From contig NC_017030.1 in the NCBI RefSeq assembly GCF_000255295.1, positions 7,848,328 to 7,912,327 on the forward strand: DNA of 64,000 nucleotides. The letters run 5' to 3'. A model generated the notes under the pieces. The model did no database searches and was not told the origin of the DNA. It saw only the letters and a program-made list of their open reading frames with translations. The stretch comes from Corallococcus coralloides DSM 2259. Lineage in GTDB: Bacteria; Myxococcota; Myxococcia; Myxococcales; Myxococcaceae. Positions within the stretch are counted from its first letter, which is position 1; the number at the start of each line of letters is the position of its first letter. Positions 8,217 to 16,545 of the stretch are shown in pieces. Made by a program: the position numbers and the translations under genes.

Positions 8217-9502
8217 AAGCCCTCCTGCTGTCGCTCCTCCTCGTCCCCGCGCTGGCGCTGGCGCAGGCGCCCGTCATCGAAATCTCCGGCGCGAACTTCC
8301 GCCCGCTGCCGCTCGCGGCCCCCGCGCCCGTGTTGCAGGAGGGCGCGGACAAGAAGTCCGCCCAGTCCTTCGACACCGCCTTCACGTACGACCTCACCGC
8401 CTCCGGCATCTTCCAGGTGCTGGACCGCGCGGGCTTCACCGCGGACGCCAAGGAAGGCATGACGGCGGGCAGCATCAACTTCAGCCGCTGGGCGGACGTG
8501 GGCGCGGAGTCGCTGGTGAAGGTGTCGCTCGCGCAGGACGGCGGCGCGCTGCGCGGCGAGCTGCGCCTGTTCAGCGTGGCCACGGGCAAGGAGGAGCTGA
8601 AGGTGTCCAAGGACGCGCCGGCCGGTGAGCCCCGGCAGCTGGCGCACACGCTGGCGGACGCGCTCTACCGGCACTTCACCCGCGAGCCGAGCCCCTTCCT
8701 TTCGCGCATCACCTACGTGCGCAAGGCGGGCGCCAACCGCGACGTGTACGTGGCGGACTGGGACGGCATGAACGCGCAGGCGCTCACCAAGGGCGGCACG
8801 CACATCCTCCCCACGCTCAGCCCGTCCGGCCAGGTGGCCTTCACGTCCTACCGGAAGAACCGGCCGGACATCTACGTGCAGTCCCCTGGCGGCGAGGCGA
8901 AGCCGCTGGTGACCGAAGGCCAGATGGCCACGGGCGTCGCGTACTCGCCGGACGGCAAGCGCATCGCCTACGCGCTGGCGGAGGGTGAGAGCGCGCAGAT
9001 CTACGTCGCCTCGGCGGACGGCTCCGGCGCGAAGGCCATCACGGACACGCCCTACGGCCTCAACACCAGCCCCACCTGGTCGCCGGACGGCAAGCGCATC
9101 GCGTTCGTGTCCAACCGCGGTGGCAGCCCGCAGGTGTACGTGATGAACGCGGACGGCTCCGGCGTGAAGCGGCTCACCTTCCAGGGCAACTACAACCAGA
9201 CGCCGGACTGGTCGCCGCGCGGGGACCTCATCGCCTTCACCGCTCGCGACGAGCGCAACGCGTTCGACCTCTTCACCGTCAACGTGGACACGGGCAAGGT
9301 GACGCGCCTGACGCAGGACCAGGGCAACAACGAGGAGCCCACCTTCTCCCCCAACGGCCGGCTCATCATCTTCAGCACCAACCGCAACGGCGGCGCGCAC
9401 CTGTGGGTGATGACCTCCGAGGGCAACAACCAGGTGCCGCTGCCCATGGAGAAGGGCAACTGGCTGACCCCGGACTGGGGCACCGCTCCGGCGGCGAAGT
9501 AG
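8213..9502 (+). CDS. tolB: TolB, periplasmic beta-propeller protein
   Basis: A 429-residue periplasmic protein with a signal peptide (MKALLLSLLLVPALALA), an N-terminal TolB domain to about residue 160, and a C-terminal WD40-like propeller marked by repeated blades of the form YSPDGKRIAY, WSPDGKRIAF, WSPRGDLIAF and FSPNGRLIIF. TolB binds Pal and outer-membrane proteins and couples them to TolA. The start overlaps the stop of the TolA-like gene. No pal or cpoB gene follows, unlike in E. coli; the operon seems to end here. Confidence 0.94.
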   Translation: MKALLLSLLLVPALALAQAPVIEISGANFRPLPLAAPAPVLQEGADKKSAQSFDTAFTYDLTASGIFQVLDRAGFTADAKEGMTAGSINFSRWADVGAESLVKVSLAQDGGALRGELRLFSVATGKEELKVSKDAPAGEPRQLAHTLADALYRHFTREPSPFLSRITYVRKAGANRDVYVADWDGMNAQALTKGGTHILPTLSPSGQVAFTSYRKNRPDIYVQSPGGEAKPLVTEGQMATGVAYSPDGKRIAYALAEGESAQIYVASADGSGAKAITDTPYGLNTSPTWSPDGKRIAFVSNRGGSPQVYVMNADGSGVKRLTFQGNYNQTPDWSPRGDLIAFTARDERNAFDLFTVNVDTGKVTRLTQDQGNNEEPTFSPNGRLIIFSTNRNGGAHLWVMTSEGNNQVPLPMEKGNWLTPDWGTAPAAK

Positions 9503-9559
9503 TCCGTCACGGCGGGTGACGTTGACAGGGGGGACGCGCCGGAGTGCATTGCGCGCTCC

Positions 9560-10756
9560 ATGAGCGCTCCCCTCCCCGCCCACAAGACCCACTGGGGGCT
9601 GGACCCCCAGGTCGTCTTCCTCAACCACGGCTCGTTCGGCGCCTGCCCCAAGCCGGTGCTCCAGCACCAGTCGGAGCTGCGGGCCCGGCTGGAAGCGGAG
9701 CCCGTGCGCTTCCTCGCTCGCGAGCTGGAGCCTCTGCTGAACGAGGCGCGCGCCGCGCTCGGGGCGTTCGTGGGCGCGGATCCGGACGACCTGGCGTTCG
9801 TGCCCAACGCCACCACGGGCGTGAACACCGTGCTGCGCAACCTGCGCTTCCAGCCCGGCGACGAGCTGCTCACCACCGACAACGAATACAACGCGTCCAA
9901 GAACGCGCTGGACGTGGCCGCCGCCGAGAAGGGCGTGAAGGTGGTGGTGGCGAAGCTGCCCTGGCCCGTGACGTCGCCGGAGTCGGTGGTGGACGCGGTG
10001 ATGGCGCAGGTGACGCCACGCACGCGACTGCTCCTCGTGGATCACATCACCAGCCAGACGGCGCTGGTGATGCCGCTGGCGGAGCTGGTGCGCAGGCTGC
10101 GTGAGAAGGGCGTGGAGACGCTGGTGGACGGCGCGCACGGTCCGGGCATGGTGCCGCTGGCGCTCCAGGAGCTGGGCGCGGCGTACTACACGGGCAACTG
10201 CCACAAGTGGCTGTGCGCGCCCAAGGGCGCCGCGTTCCTGTACGTGCGCCGCGACCTGCAGCCGGACTTCAAGCCCATGGTGGTGAGCCACGGGCACAAC
10301 TCGCCGCGCACGGACCGCTCGCGCTTCCGGCTGGAGTTCGACTGGGTGGGCACGGTGGACCCCACGCCCTTCCTGTGCATCCCCACGGTGATCCGCTTCA
10401 TGGCGGGACTCGTTCCGGGCGGGTGGCCGGAGGTGATGGAGTCCAACCGGGAGAAGGTGCTGGCCGCCCGGCGGAGACTGGACGCGAAGCTGGGCAACGC
10501 GGCGCCGCTGTGCCCGGAGTCCATGGTGGGCAGCATGGCGTGCGTGGCCCTGCCGGACGGCTTCCCGGAGCACCCGGAGCCGCCGCTCTACGTGGACCCC
10601 CTCCATGTGCGCCTGTTCGAGGAGCACCACATCGAGATCCCCGTCACCGCCTGGCCCCGGGCGCCCAAGCGGCACCTGCGACTGTCCGCGCAGCTCTACA
10701 ACACCGCCGCGGACTACGAGGCGCTGGTGCGTGCTTTGGAAGCGCTGCTGCGTTGA
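9560..10756 (+). CDS. Class V aminotransferase, isopenicillin-N-epimerase-like
   Basis: A 398-residue PLP enzyme of fold type I. It opens with VFLNHGSFGACP, has an NATTGVN substrate loop (residues 83-89), the cofactor aspartate and histidine in DGAHGPG (D190, H193), and the Schiff-base lysine K216 in GNCHKWLCAPKG. Proteins with this HKW lysine are usually named isopenicillin N epimerase-like (CefD) or cysteine-desulfurase-like, but no beta-lactam or Fe-S genes are nearby, so the substrate is unknown. It lies 57 bases after tolB and ends 14 bases before the ppx gene, so readthrough into ppx is likely. Confidence 0.85.
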   Translation: MSAPLPAHKTHWGLDPQVVFLNHGSFGACPKPVLQHQSELRARLEAEPVRFLARELEPLLNEARAALGAFVGADPDDLAFVPNATTGVNTVLRNLRFQPGDELLTTDNEYNASKNALDVAAAEKGVKVVVAKLPWPVTSPESVVDAVMAQVTPRTRLLLVDHITSQTALVMPLAELVRRLREKGVETLVDGAHGPGMVPLALQELGAAYYTGNCHKWLCAPKGAAFLYVRRDLQPDFKPMVVSHGHNSPRTDRSRFRLEFDWVGTVDPTPFLCIPTVIRFMAGLVPGGWPEVMESNREKVLAARRRLDAKLGNAAPLCPESMVGSMACVALPDGFPEHPEPPLYVDPLHVRLFEEHHIEIPVTAWPRAPKRHLRLSAQLYNTAADYEALVRALEALLR

Positions 10757-10770
10757 GTAGTGTTCGCGGC

Positions 10771-11706
10771 ATGCCTCGCTTCGCATCCATCGATATCGGG
10801 ACCAACTCCGTGCTGCTGCTGGTGGCGGACCGCCAGCCGGACGGCCGCTTCCAGGCCGTGGTGGAGCGCGCCGAAATCACCCGCCTGGGCCGGGGCGTGG
10901 ACACCAGCCGCGTGCTGTCCTCCGAAGGCATGGAGGCCACGCTGGCCGTGCTGGTGTCCTTCGCCAACGAGGCCCGCGAGCTGGGCGCGGAGGCCATCGC
11001 CGTGTCCGCCACCAGCGCCGCGCGCGACGCGAAGAACGGCGCGGACTTCATCGCCCAGGCCAAGGCCCGCGCGGACGTGACGGTGGAGATCATCCCCGGG
11101 GAGATGGAGGCGCAGCTGTCCTTCGCCGCGGTGGCGCAGGACTTCTCGAGCGAGGCCGCGGGGCCGCTGCTGGTGGTGGACATCGGCGGTGGATCCACGG
11201 AGTTCATCTACGGCAGCGACGCCGGCACAGTGGCCTTCCGTCACAGCTTCGACGTGGGCGCCGTGCGGCTCACGGAGCGCTACGTGCGCACCGACCCGCT
11301 GTCCCCGGAAGAGCGCGGCGCCATCGAGGCGCACCTGCGCGACACCTTCTCCGCCCTGCCCCCGCCTCCCCCCGGCGCGATGCTGGTGGGCGTGGCCGGC
11401 ACGGTGACGACGCTGTACGCCGTGCAGCACCAGATGGCGACCTACGACGCGGAAGCGGTCCATGGCGGCACGCTGTCCCGGGGCGAGCTGGACGCGCTCA
11501 CGGACCGGCTGTGCGCCATGCCCCTGGACGCGCGGCGGACGCTGCCGGGCCTCCAGCCCAAGCGCGCGGACGTCATCCCCGCGGGTGCCCTCATCCTGCG
11601 TGAAGCGGTGAAGGCGCTGGGCCTGGATGCGTGCCGCGTGAGCGACCGCGGCCTGCGCTGGGGCCTCCTGGCGCACCGCTTCGGCTCTGGCTCCTCTCGC
11701 TCATGA
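10771..11706 (+). CDS. Ppx/GppA-family phosphatase
   Basis: A 311-residue enzyme of the exopolyphosphatase / guanosine pentaphosphate phosphohydrolase family (actin-like ATPase fold). It shows the phosphate-1 motif SIDIGTNSVLLLVAD (residues 6-20) and the second nucleotide motif VVDIGGGSTEF. It lacks the extra C-terminal HD-like domains of E. coli Ppx (about 510 residues), so it is the short form, which may prefer short polyphosphate or pppGpp; sequence alone does not decide. The stop overlaps the start of the MFS gene (ATGA at 11703-11706). Confidence 0.88.
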   Translation: MPRFASIDIGTNSVLLLVADRQPDGRFQAVVERAEITRLGRGVDTSRVLSSEGMEATLAVLVSFANEARELGAEAIAVSATSAARDAKNGADFIAQAKARADVTVEIIPGEMEAQLSFAAVAQDFSSEAAGPLLVVDIGGGSTEFIYGSDAGTVAFRHSFDVGAVRLTERYVRTDPLSPEERGAIEAHLRDTFSALPPPPPGAMLVGVAGTVTTLYAVQHQMATYDAEAVHGGTLSRGELDALTDRLCAMPLDARRTLPGLQPKRADVIPAGALILREAVKALGLDACRVSDRGLRWGLLAHRFGSGSSRS

Positions 11707-12983
11707 ACGCCTCCTCCCCCGTCGCTCCGTCCAGCTCGCACGCCACGCAGTCCGTGCGCGCGGGCTACGCGCTGTTCATCCTCACGCTGATCAACCTGGT
11801 CAACTACCTCGACCGGTACATCATCGCCGTCGCGCTGCCGGAGATTCAGAAGGACTTCGGCATCAACGACGCGCAGTCCGGCCTGCTGGGCACCGTCTTC
11901 ATCGTCGTGTTCATGCTGGCGTCGCCCCTGGGCGGCTTCCTGGGGGACCGCATCCCCCGCCGGCTCCTGGTGGCGGGCGGCGTCATCCTGTGGAGTCTGG
12001 CCACGGGGGCCAGTGGCCTGGCGTCCAGCTTCACGGCGCTGCTCCTGGCGCGCGCGGTGATTGGCATTGGCGAGGCGGGCTATGGCGCGGTGGCGCCGTC
12101 CATCATCTCCGACCTGTATCCGCGCGAGCAGCGCACGCGGATGCTGTCGTACTTCTACATCGCCATCCCGGTGGGCTCCGCCATGGGCTACGGCCTGGGC
12201 GGGTGGCTGACGCAGACGTATTCGTGGCACGCGGCGTTCTTCGCGGGCGGCGTGCCAGGGCTCATCCTGGGCACCATGGCCTTCTTCATGCCGGAGCCCC
12301 AGCGCGGCGCCATGGACGGGCCGGACGCGGCGGTGAAGCTGCCGTTCATGGAGGGCCTCAAGGGGCTGGGCCGCAACATGGCCTTCTGGGCCACGACGGC
12401 CGGCTACACGCTGATGACGTTCTCCATTGGCGGCCTGGCGTTCTGGATGCCCACGTACCTGGTGCGTGAGCGGCACCTGTGGCTGGAGCACCCGGGCCGC
12501 GTGGGTCTGGTGTTCGGCGCCATCACGGCGGTGGCGGGCCTCACGGGCACCGTGGTCGGCGGCTGGCTGGGCGACAAGATGGACCGCAAGCGCGCGGGCG
12601 GCGGGCTGTGGCTGTCCGGCATCGGCCTGCTGCTCGCGGCGCCGTGCATGTACCTGGCGGTGAACCTGAAGGACACGACGCTGACGTTCGCGGCCATTGG
12701 CGTGGCGCAGTTCCTCATCTTCCTCAACAGCGGCCCCATCAACGCGGCCATCGTCAACTGCGTGCCGCCCGCGTTCCGCGCCTTCGCCATGGGCCTCAAC
12801 GTGCTGTGCATCCACATGCTGGGCGACGCCATCTCGCCCACGCTCATCGGGCAGATCGCCGACATGGCCAGCCTCCACACCGCCATCGCCATCAACGCGG
12901 TGCCGGTGCTGCTGGGCGGTCTGGCGCTCCTCCTGGGCGCGAAGCTGTTCCGGGAGGCCACGCCACGCATGCAGCAGGGCTGA
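11703..12983 (+). CDS. Spinster-like MFS transporter
   Basis: A 426-residue permease with about 12 hydrophobic segments. The N-terminal helix has NLVNYLDRYIIAVALPEIQ, the loop after helix 2 is the MFS motif GFLGDRIPRR, and GWLGDKMDRK is its copy in the second half. This helix-1 sequence and the IGIGEAGYGAVAPSIISDLY segment are typical of the Spinster (Spns) family, whose eukaryotic members move lysolipids or sphingosine phosphate. The bacterial substrate is not known. It is translationally coupled to ppx and followed by a hairpin, so it probably ends the aminotransferase-ppx-MFS transcript. Confidence 0.85.
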   Translation: MNASSPVAPSSSHATQSVRAGYALFILTLINLVNYLDRYIIAVALPEIQKDFGINDAQSGLLGTVFIVVFMLASPLGGFLGDRIPRRLLVAGGVILWSLATGASGLASSFTALLLARAVIGIGEAGYGAVAPSIISDLYPREQRTRMLSYFYIAIPVGSAMGYGLGGWLTQTYSWHAAFFAGGVPGLILGTMAFFMPEPQRGAMDGPDAAVKLPFMEGLKGLGRNMAFWATTAGYTLMTFSIGGLAFWMPTYLVRERHLWLEHPGRVGLVFGAITAVAGLTGTVVGGWLGDKMDRKRAGGGLWLSGIGLLLAAPCMYLAVNLKDTTLTFAAIGVAQFLIFLNSGPINAAIVNCVPPAFRAFAMGLNVLCIHMLGDAISPTLIGQIADMASLHTAIAINAVPVLLGGLALLLGAKLFREATPRMQQG

Positions 12984-13003
12984 CCGCCCTGGTTCGAAAC
13001 GCC

Positions 13004-13029
13004 GGGGCTCGGAATGCATCCCAAGCCCC
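13004..13029 (+). terminator. Candidate transcript-end hairpin after the MFS gene
   Basis: GGGGCT (13004-13009) pairs with AGCCCC (13024-13029), with an inner GGA/TCC stem. It begins 20 bases past the MFS stop. There is no T-run, so termination is only suggested. Confidence 0.4.
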
Positions 13030-13040
13030 ACTCGGTTCAC

Positions 13041-13061
13041 GCGAGCAGGTTCACTGCTCGC
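13041..13061. repeat. Perfect 8-bp inverted repeat before the AraC-type gene
   Basis: GCGAGCAG (13041-13048) and CTGCTCGC (13054-13061) are perfect inverted copies around GTTCA. The element ends 14 bases before the Shine-Dalgarno GGAGG (13075-13079) of the AraC-type gene. It could be an operator for autoregulation, an RNA hairpin near the ribosome site, or a second part of the upstream terminator. Confidence 0.5.
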
Positions 13062-13084
13062 CGGGGAAGAAAGCGGAGGCGTTC

Positions 13085-13936
13085 GTGACGGTCGCGCATT
13101 CACACCCGGTGCACGTCTGGGATACGCCGTCGAGCACCCTGGTCGTCGCCTGCGGTCATGCCCAGCAGGCGCCCTCCCCTCATGCCGCCTCGCATCCGCA
13201 GGCCGTGCTCGCGCTCTACACGGGCGGGAAGGCCGTCATCGACCAGCGCACCCGGCTGACGGTGTCCGCGGGCGACGTGATGCTCATCCCCGCGGGTGAG
13301 AAGCACCGCACGGTGGCGGCCGAGCAGGCGGAGGTCTGGGGGCTCGGGTTCCATCCGTCCGCCTTCATGCACACGGAGGTGGGGCCGCTGCTGGCGCCCT
13401 TCGAGCGCGTGCGACAGGGCGCCTCCGCCGTCGTGCCGATTCCGTCCGGGCGCCAGGAGCACCTGGTGCGGCTGCTGTCGGAGCTGCACGCGGAGACGCG
13501 CGCACCGCACCGCGCGCTGGGGGAGCAGGTGACGCGCAGCCTCTTCTCCCTGGTGCTCGCGGAGGTGGCCCGCTCCAGCACGTGGACGCCCGTGGAGTCG
13601 CGGGCGTCGCTCGCGGGGGATGCGCTCACGTTCATTGAACGGCACTGCCTGGAGCCCATCTCGCTGCGCGAGGTGGCCGCCGCCGTGGGCCGTTCCCCCG
13701 CGCACGTCACCACCGCGGTGAAGCAGGCCACGGGCCGCAGCGTGGTGGAGTGGATCATCTCCGGACGGATGGCGGAGGCACGGCGGCGGCTGATGTCCAC
13801 GGACGAGCGCGTGGACATCATCGCGGAGCGCGTGGGCTACGCGGACCCCACGCACTTCATCCGCCTGTTCCGGCGCGCGGAGGGGCTCACGCCCGCCGCG
13901 TGGCGCAAACAGCACCTCGCACCGCCTGCGCACTGA
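13085..13936 (+). CDS. AraC-family transcriptional regulator with cupin sensor
   Basis: A 283-residue regulator. The start is GTG 13085, chosen because a strong GGAGG sits 5 bases upstream. Residues 1-90 form a cupin-like sensor (ALYTGGKAVIDQRT, DVMLIPAGEKHR). Residues about 180-275 carry two helix-turn-helix units: ISLREVAAAVGRSPAHVTTA and VDIIAERVGYADPTHFIRLF, then the AraC closing segment GLTPAAWRKQ. It converges with the oxidoreductase gene, stops 12 bases apart, and lies downstream of the MFS gene. Targets are not visible; the inverted repeat just upstream is a candidate site. Confidence 0.9.
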   Translation: MTVAHSHPVHVWDTPSSTLVVACGHAQQAPSPHAASHPQAVLALYTGGKAVIDQRTRLTVSAGDVMLIPAGEKHRTVAAEQAEVWGLGFHPSAFMHTEVGPLLAPFERVRQGASAVVPIPSGRQEHLVRLLSELHAETRAPHRALGEQVTRSLFSLVLAEVARSSTWTPVESRASLAGDALTFIERHCLEPISLREVAAAVGRSPAHVTTAVKQATGRSVVEWIISGRMAEARRRLMSTDERVDIIAERVGYADPTHFIRLFRRAEGLTPAAWRKQHLAPPAH

Positions 13937-13948
13937 CGCAGCGTCCGC

Positions 13949-14902
13949 TCAGTGCGCCTTCTGCCGTGAGGGGGCGGGCTTCCCCGTCACCTCCGTGTAG
14001 CGGCGGTCCGCGTCCTCCAGGATGAGGGCGTGGTTCATCATCGCCGCGGCGATGGTGCCCGCGCTGGCCGCCGCGATGGCCGCCTGCATCGGCGTCGTCA
14101 TGTCCCCCACCGCGACGACACCGGGCACGGACGTCTCTCCCGTGGGGCCCACCTTCACGTAGCCCAGGTCATCCAGCTCGAGCCCCAGCCGCGTCACCAG
14201 CTCGTGCTGCTTCTGCGGCGGCGCGGAGAACATCACGCTCCGGGCGATGCGCGTCCCGTCCTCCAGCTCCACTTCCGCCAGGCGCCCGTCCTTGCCATGC
14301 AGCGCGCGGATCTTCCGCTCCTCCAGGGGGATGCCCAGGGCCTGGAGCCGCTCACGCTGCTCCGGTGGCACCTCGAAGGTGCCGTGGGTGAAGACGATGA
14401 GATCCCTGGACCAGTTCTGGATGATGGGAGCGCCGTCCAGGTACTGCGGGTTCTTCGCCAGCATGGCGAACGGTTGGTCCTGGACCTCCCAGCCGTGACA
14501 GTAGGGACACTGGAAGATGCTGGGCCCCCACAGCTCCTTGTAGCCGGGGATGTCCAGCATGACGTCCACCACGCCCATCGCCAGCAGGAGGCGCCGGGCC
14601 TCCACCGACGTGCCGTCACCCAGCGCCACGCGGAAGCCGCCCTCGTGCTTCTCCACGGCGCCCACGCGCGTGTCGCGCACCTCCACGTTGGGATAGGCCT
14701 TCAGCTGCTCGCGGCTGATGCGCCGGAACTCCGGTGGCGGGATGCCGTCGCGCGAACCGAAGCCGTGCATGTGCTCCGCCGCCGCGTTGCGCGGCGGGCC
14801 CGCGTCACAGAGCAGCACCTTCTTGCGCCCGCGTCCCAGATACAGCGCGGCGTTGAGCCCTCCAGGGCCGCCTCCCACGATGACCACGTCGTATGCCGCC
14901 AT
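13949..14902 (-). CDS. Thioredoxin-reductase-like FAD oxidoreductase with CPYC motif
   Basis: A 317-residue flavoprotein. The FAD motif is VVIVGGGPGGLNAALYLGRG (residues 6-25), the redox pair is in FQCPYCHGWE, and the C-terminal flavin motif is GVVAVGDMTTP. The middle lacks the usual GxGxxA NADPH-binding sequence of true thioredoxin reductases. The CPYCHG form is the one I know from the GliT/HlmI family of dithiol oxidases that close disulfides in small molecules; other members are low-specificity oxidoreductases. The start has a good GAGGAG site upstream. No thioredoxin or biosynthetic cluster is adjacent, so the substrate is open. Confidence 0.82.
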   Translation of the reverse strand: MAAYDVVIVGGGPGGLNAALYLGRGRKKVLLCDAGPPRNAAAEHMHGFGSRDGIPPPEFRRISREQLKAYPNVEVRDTRVGAVEKHEGGFRVALGDGTSVEARRLLLAMGVVDVMLDIPGYKELWGPSIFQCPYCHGWEVQDQPFAMLAKNPQYLDGAPIIQNWSRDLIVFTHGTFEVPPEQRERLQALGIPLEERKIRALHGKDGRLAEVELEDGTRIARSVMFSAPPQKQHELVTRLGLELDDLGYVKVGPTGETSVPGVVAVGDMTTPMQAAIAAASAGTIAAAMMNHALILEDADRRYTEVTGKPAPSRQKAH

Positions 14903-14989
14903 TGCCCTGCTCCTCGTGTTGATTCCCTTGGAGAAGGAACCTAACGACCTGGCCGGGTCCGGCAGGAGGGCGGGCCTTTCGACGGCATC

Positions 14990-15009
14990 GGCGGATCTTC
15001 CGGTCCGCC
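14990..15009 (-). terminator. Candidate hairpin after the acyltransferase gene
   Basis: GGCGGA (14990-14995) and TCCGCC (15004-15009) form a 6-bp stem two bases past the acyltransferase stop on the minus strand. No T-run follows. Confidence 0.35.
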
Positions 15010-15011
15010 TG

Positions 15012-16331
15012 CTACCTCGCGACAGGCGCGTCGAGCTTCGGCCGGTACTCCTCCGCCAGCCGCTCCACCTCGCCCGCCAGCCGCTCCCCTTCCGCGAGCA
15101 GCCGGGCCTTCAGGCGCTTCCGGTTGCCCAGCGTGAAGAACAGCTCCAGGTCATGGCGGATGGCGTCCCAGCGCTCCGCGAACGACAGCGTGAACAGCGC
15201 CAGCGGCGGGATGCCCACGAAGGTCCCCAGCCCCCACGCCCCTCCGCCCCACACCGCCGCGACCGCCGTCAGGCCCCACCACCAAACGACGGACACCACC
15301 ACCGCGGTGAGGAACTTCACCGTGGCCTGGATGTCCAGCTCCGCTCTGCGCGCCGCCATCCGGGGCAGCGGATAGGGCAGCGCGAACACCGCCAGCCCCA
15401 GCGCGAACAGCGGCAGCCCGAACACCAACCGCAGCAGCGTCTTCACCGCGAACGGCACCACGTTGCCCGGGCGGTACTCCACGGACAGCTCCTCCGGCCG
15501 CGAGGCCTGCACCAGCGCCATCCGGCTGCCGAACGAGGACAGGTGCTGATGCAGGCGCGCGTAGCGCTCCGGCTCCTGCGTCCGGAACAGCCGCACGCCG
15601 CGCGCCCACAGCCGCAGCCGCTCCGCGTCCAGCGCGCCGCCCTGCCGGAAGGCGTAGAGCTGCTCCGCCACCTGCACCACCGGCAGGTCCGCCCACTGCT
15701 CCAGGTTCAGCGTCACCGAGCGCAGGCCCTCCGCCACCCGCTCCGTCAGCGCGCGCACCGCGTCCTGCTCCGACGCCGCGTCCTTCGGCAGGAAGGCCGT
15801 CACGTCGATGGGCGATCCCTGGTCGATGAGCACCTCGCTGCGGAAGACGTTCTTCTCCGCGTAGGTGAGCCCCACCGGGACGATGCGCACCGGGGCGCCC
15901 TCGCGCGCGGCGTTGAGCGCGATGCGCGCCGCTCCCGTCTTCAGCTCCGCCAGCTCCGGCTCCGAGTGGCTCTTGCCCTCCGGGAAGATGGTGATGGCCC
16001 GCCCCTGCACGAGCGCGCCCTTCGCCGCCTCCAGCGTGCCCTCGTTGCGCCCCATCTGCGTCGGGTCGTCCTGCTTGCGATACACCGGCAGCGCGTTCAG
16101 CCCCTTCAACAGCCAGCCGATGACGGGCAGCTTGAACAGCGGCGCCTTGGCCATGAACGTCACCTGGCGCCGCGTGAGGATGAACACCAACGCCGGGTCG
16201 ATGAGCCCGTTCGGATGGTTGCCCACGAAGAGCACCGGCCCGGAGGGCGCTTCGCCCGGGGCATTCACCTTCACCCGGTAGAAGAGCCGCAGCGCCAGCG
16301 CCACCACCGCCCGCACACACGCGTAGAACAC
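15012..16331 (-). CDS. PlsC-type 1-acylglycerol-3-phosphate O-acyltransferase
   Basis: About 439 residues if GTG 16331 is used; GTG 16358 is another possible start and neither has a clear ribosome site. The acyltransferase domain has the block-1 motif GNHPNGLIDP, in which the catalytic His and Asp are one residue further apart than in HX4D; this spacing is usual in one LPLAT subfamily. The block-3 motif FPEGKSHSEP is also clear. The C-terminal half has hydrophobic segments (about 300-335 and 350-400), so the enzyme is membrane-bound. It likely acylates lysophosphatidic acid or a related lipid. It is divergent from the protease gene. Confidence 0.82.
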   Translation of the reverse strand: MFYACVRAVVALALRLFYRVKVNAPGEAPSGPVLFVGNHPNGLIDPALVFILTRRQVTFMAKAPLFKLPVIGWLLKGLNALPVYRKQDDPTQMGRNEGTLEAAKGALVQGRAITIFPEGKSHSEPELAELKTGAARIALNAAREGAPVRIVPVGLTYAEKNVFRSEVLIDQGSPIDVTAFLPKDAASEQDAVRALTERVAEGLRSVTLNLEQWADLPVVQVAEQLYAFRQGGALDAERLRLWARGVRLFRTQEPERYARLHQHLSSFGSRMALVQASRPEELSVEYRPGNVVPFAVKTLLRLVFGLPLFALGLAVFALPYPLPRMAARRAELDIQATVKFLTAVVVSVVWWWGLTAVAAVWGGGAWGLGTFVGIPPLALFTLSFAERWDAIRHDLELFFTLGNRKRLKARLLAEGERLAGEVERLAEEYRPKLDAPVAR

Positions 16332-16545
16332 GCCGTGGACTGTATACCGGCGACCCACCCCGGGCCCGCTTGCGCTCCGGACACTGTCTCCGCCAGGGGC
16401 GGGAAAGACCCTCTTCCCCGACAGGTCCCCGGATTCAGCCAGTACAGAACAATCCGGTGCGGCGGCGATCCACGGAAACGCTCCCCCGACACAGCCCTTT
16501 TGCGCGGACTTTGAAAAACCGCGACGCACCTCGGGAGAGCACCAC

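Noticed and set aside
9507-9522. Short inverted repeat (GTCAC/GTGAC) after tolB
   Set aside because: Five-base stem with no T-run; too weak to call a terminator.
7976-10786. 936-codon minus-strand open frame over tolB and the aminotransferase gene
   Set aside because: Shadow of two clear genes; no start site, no domain.
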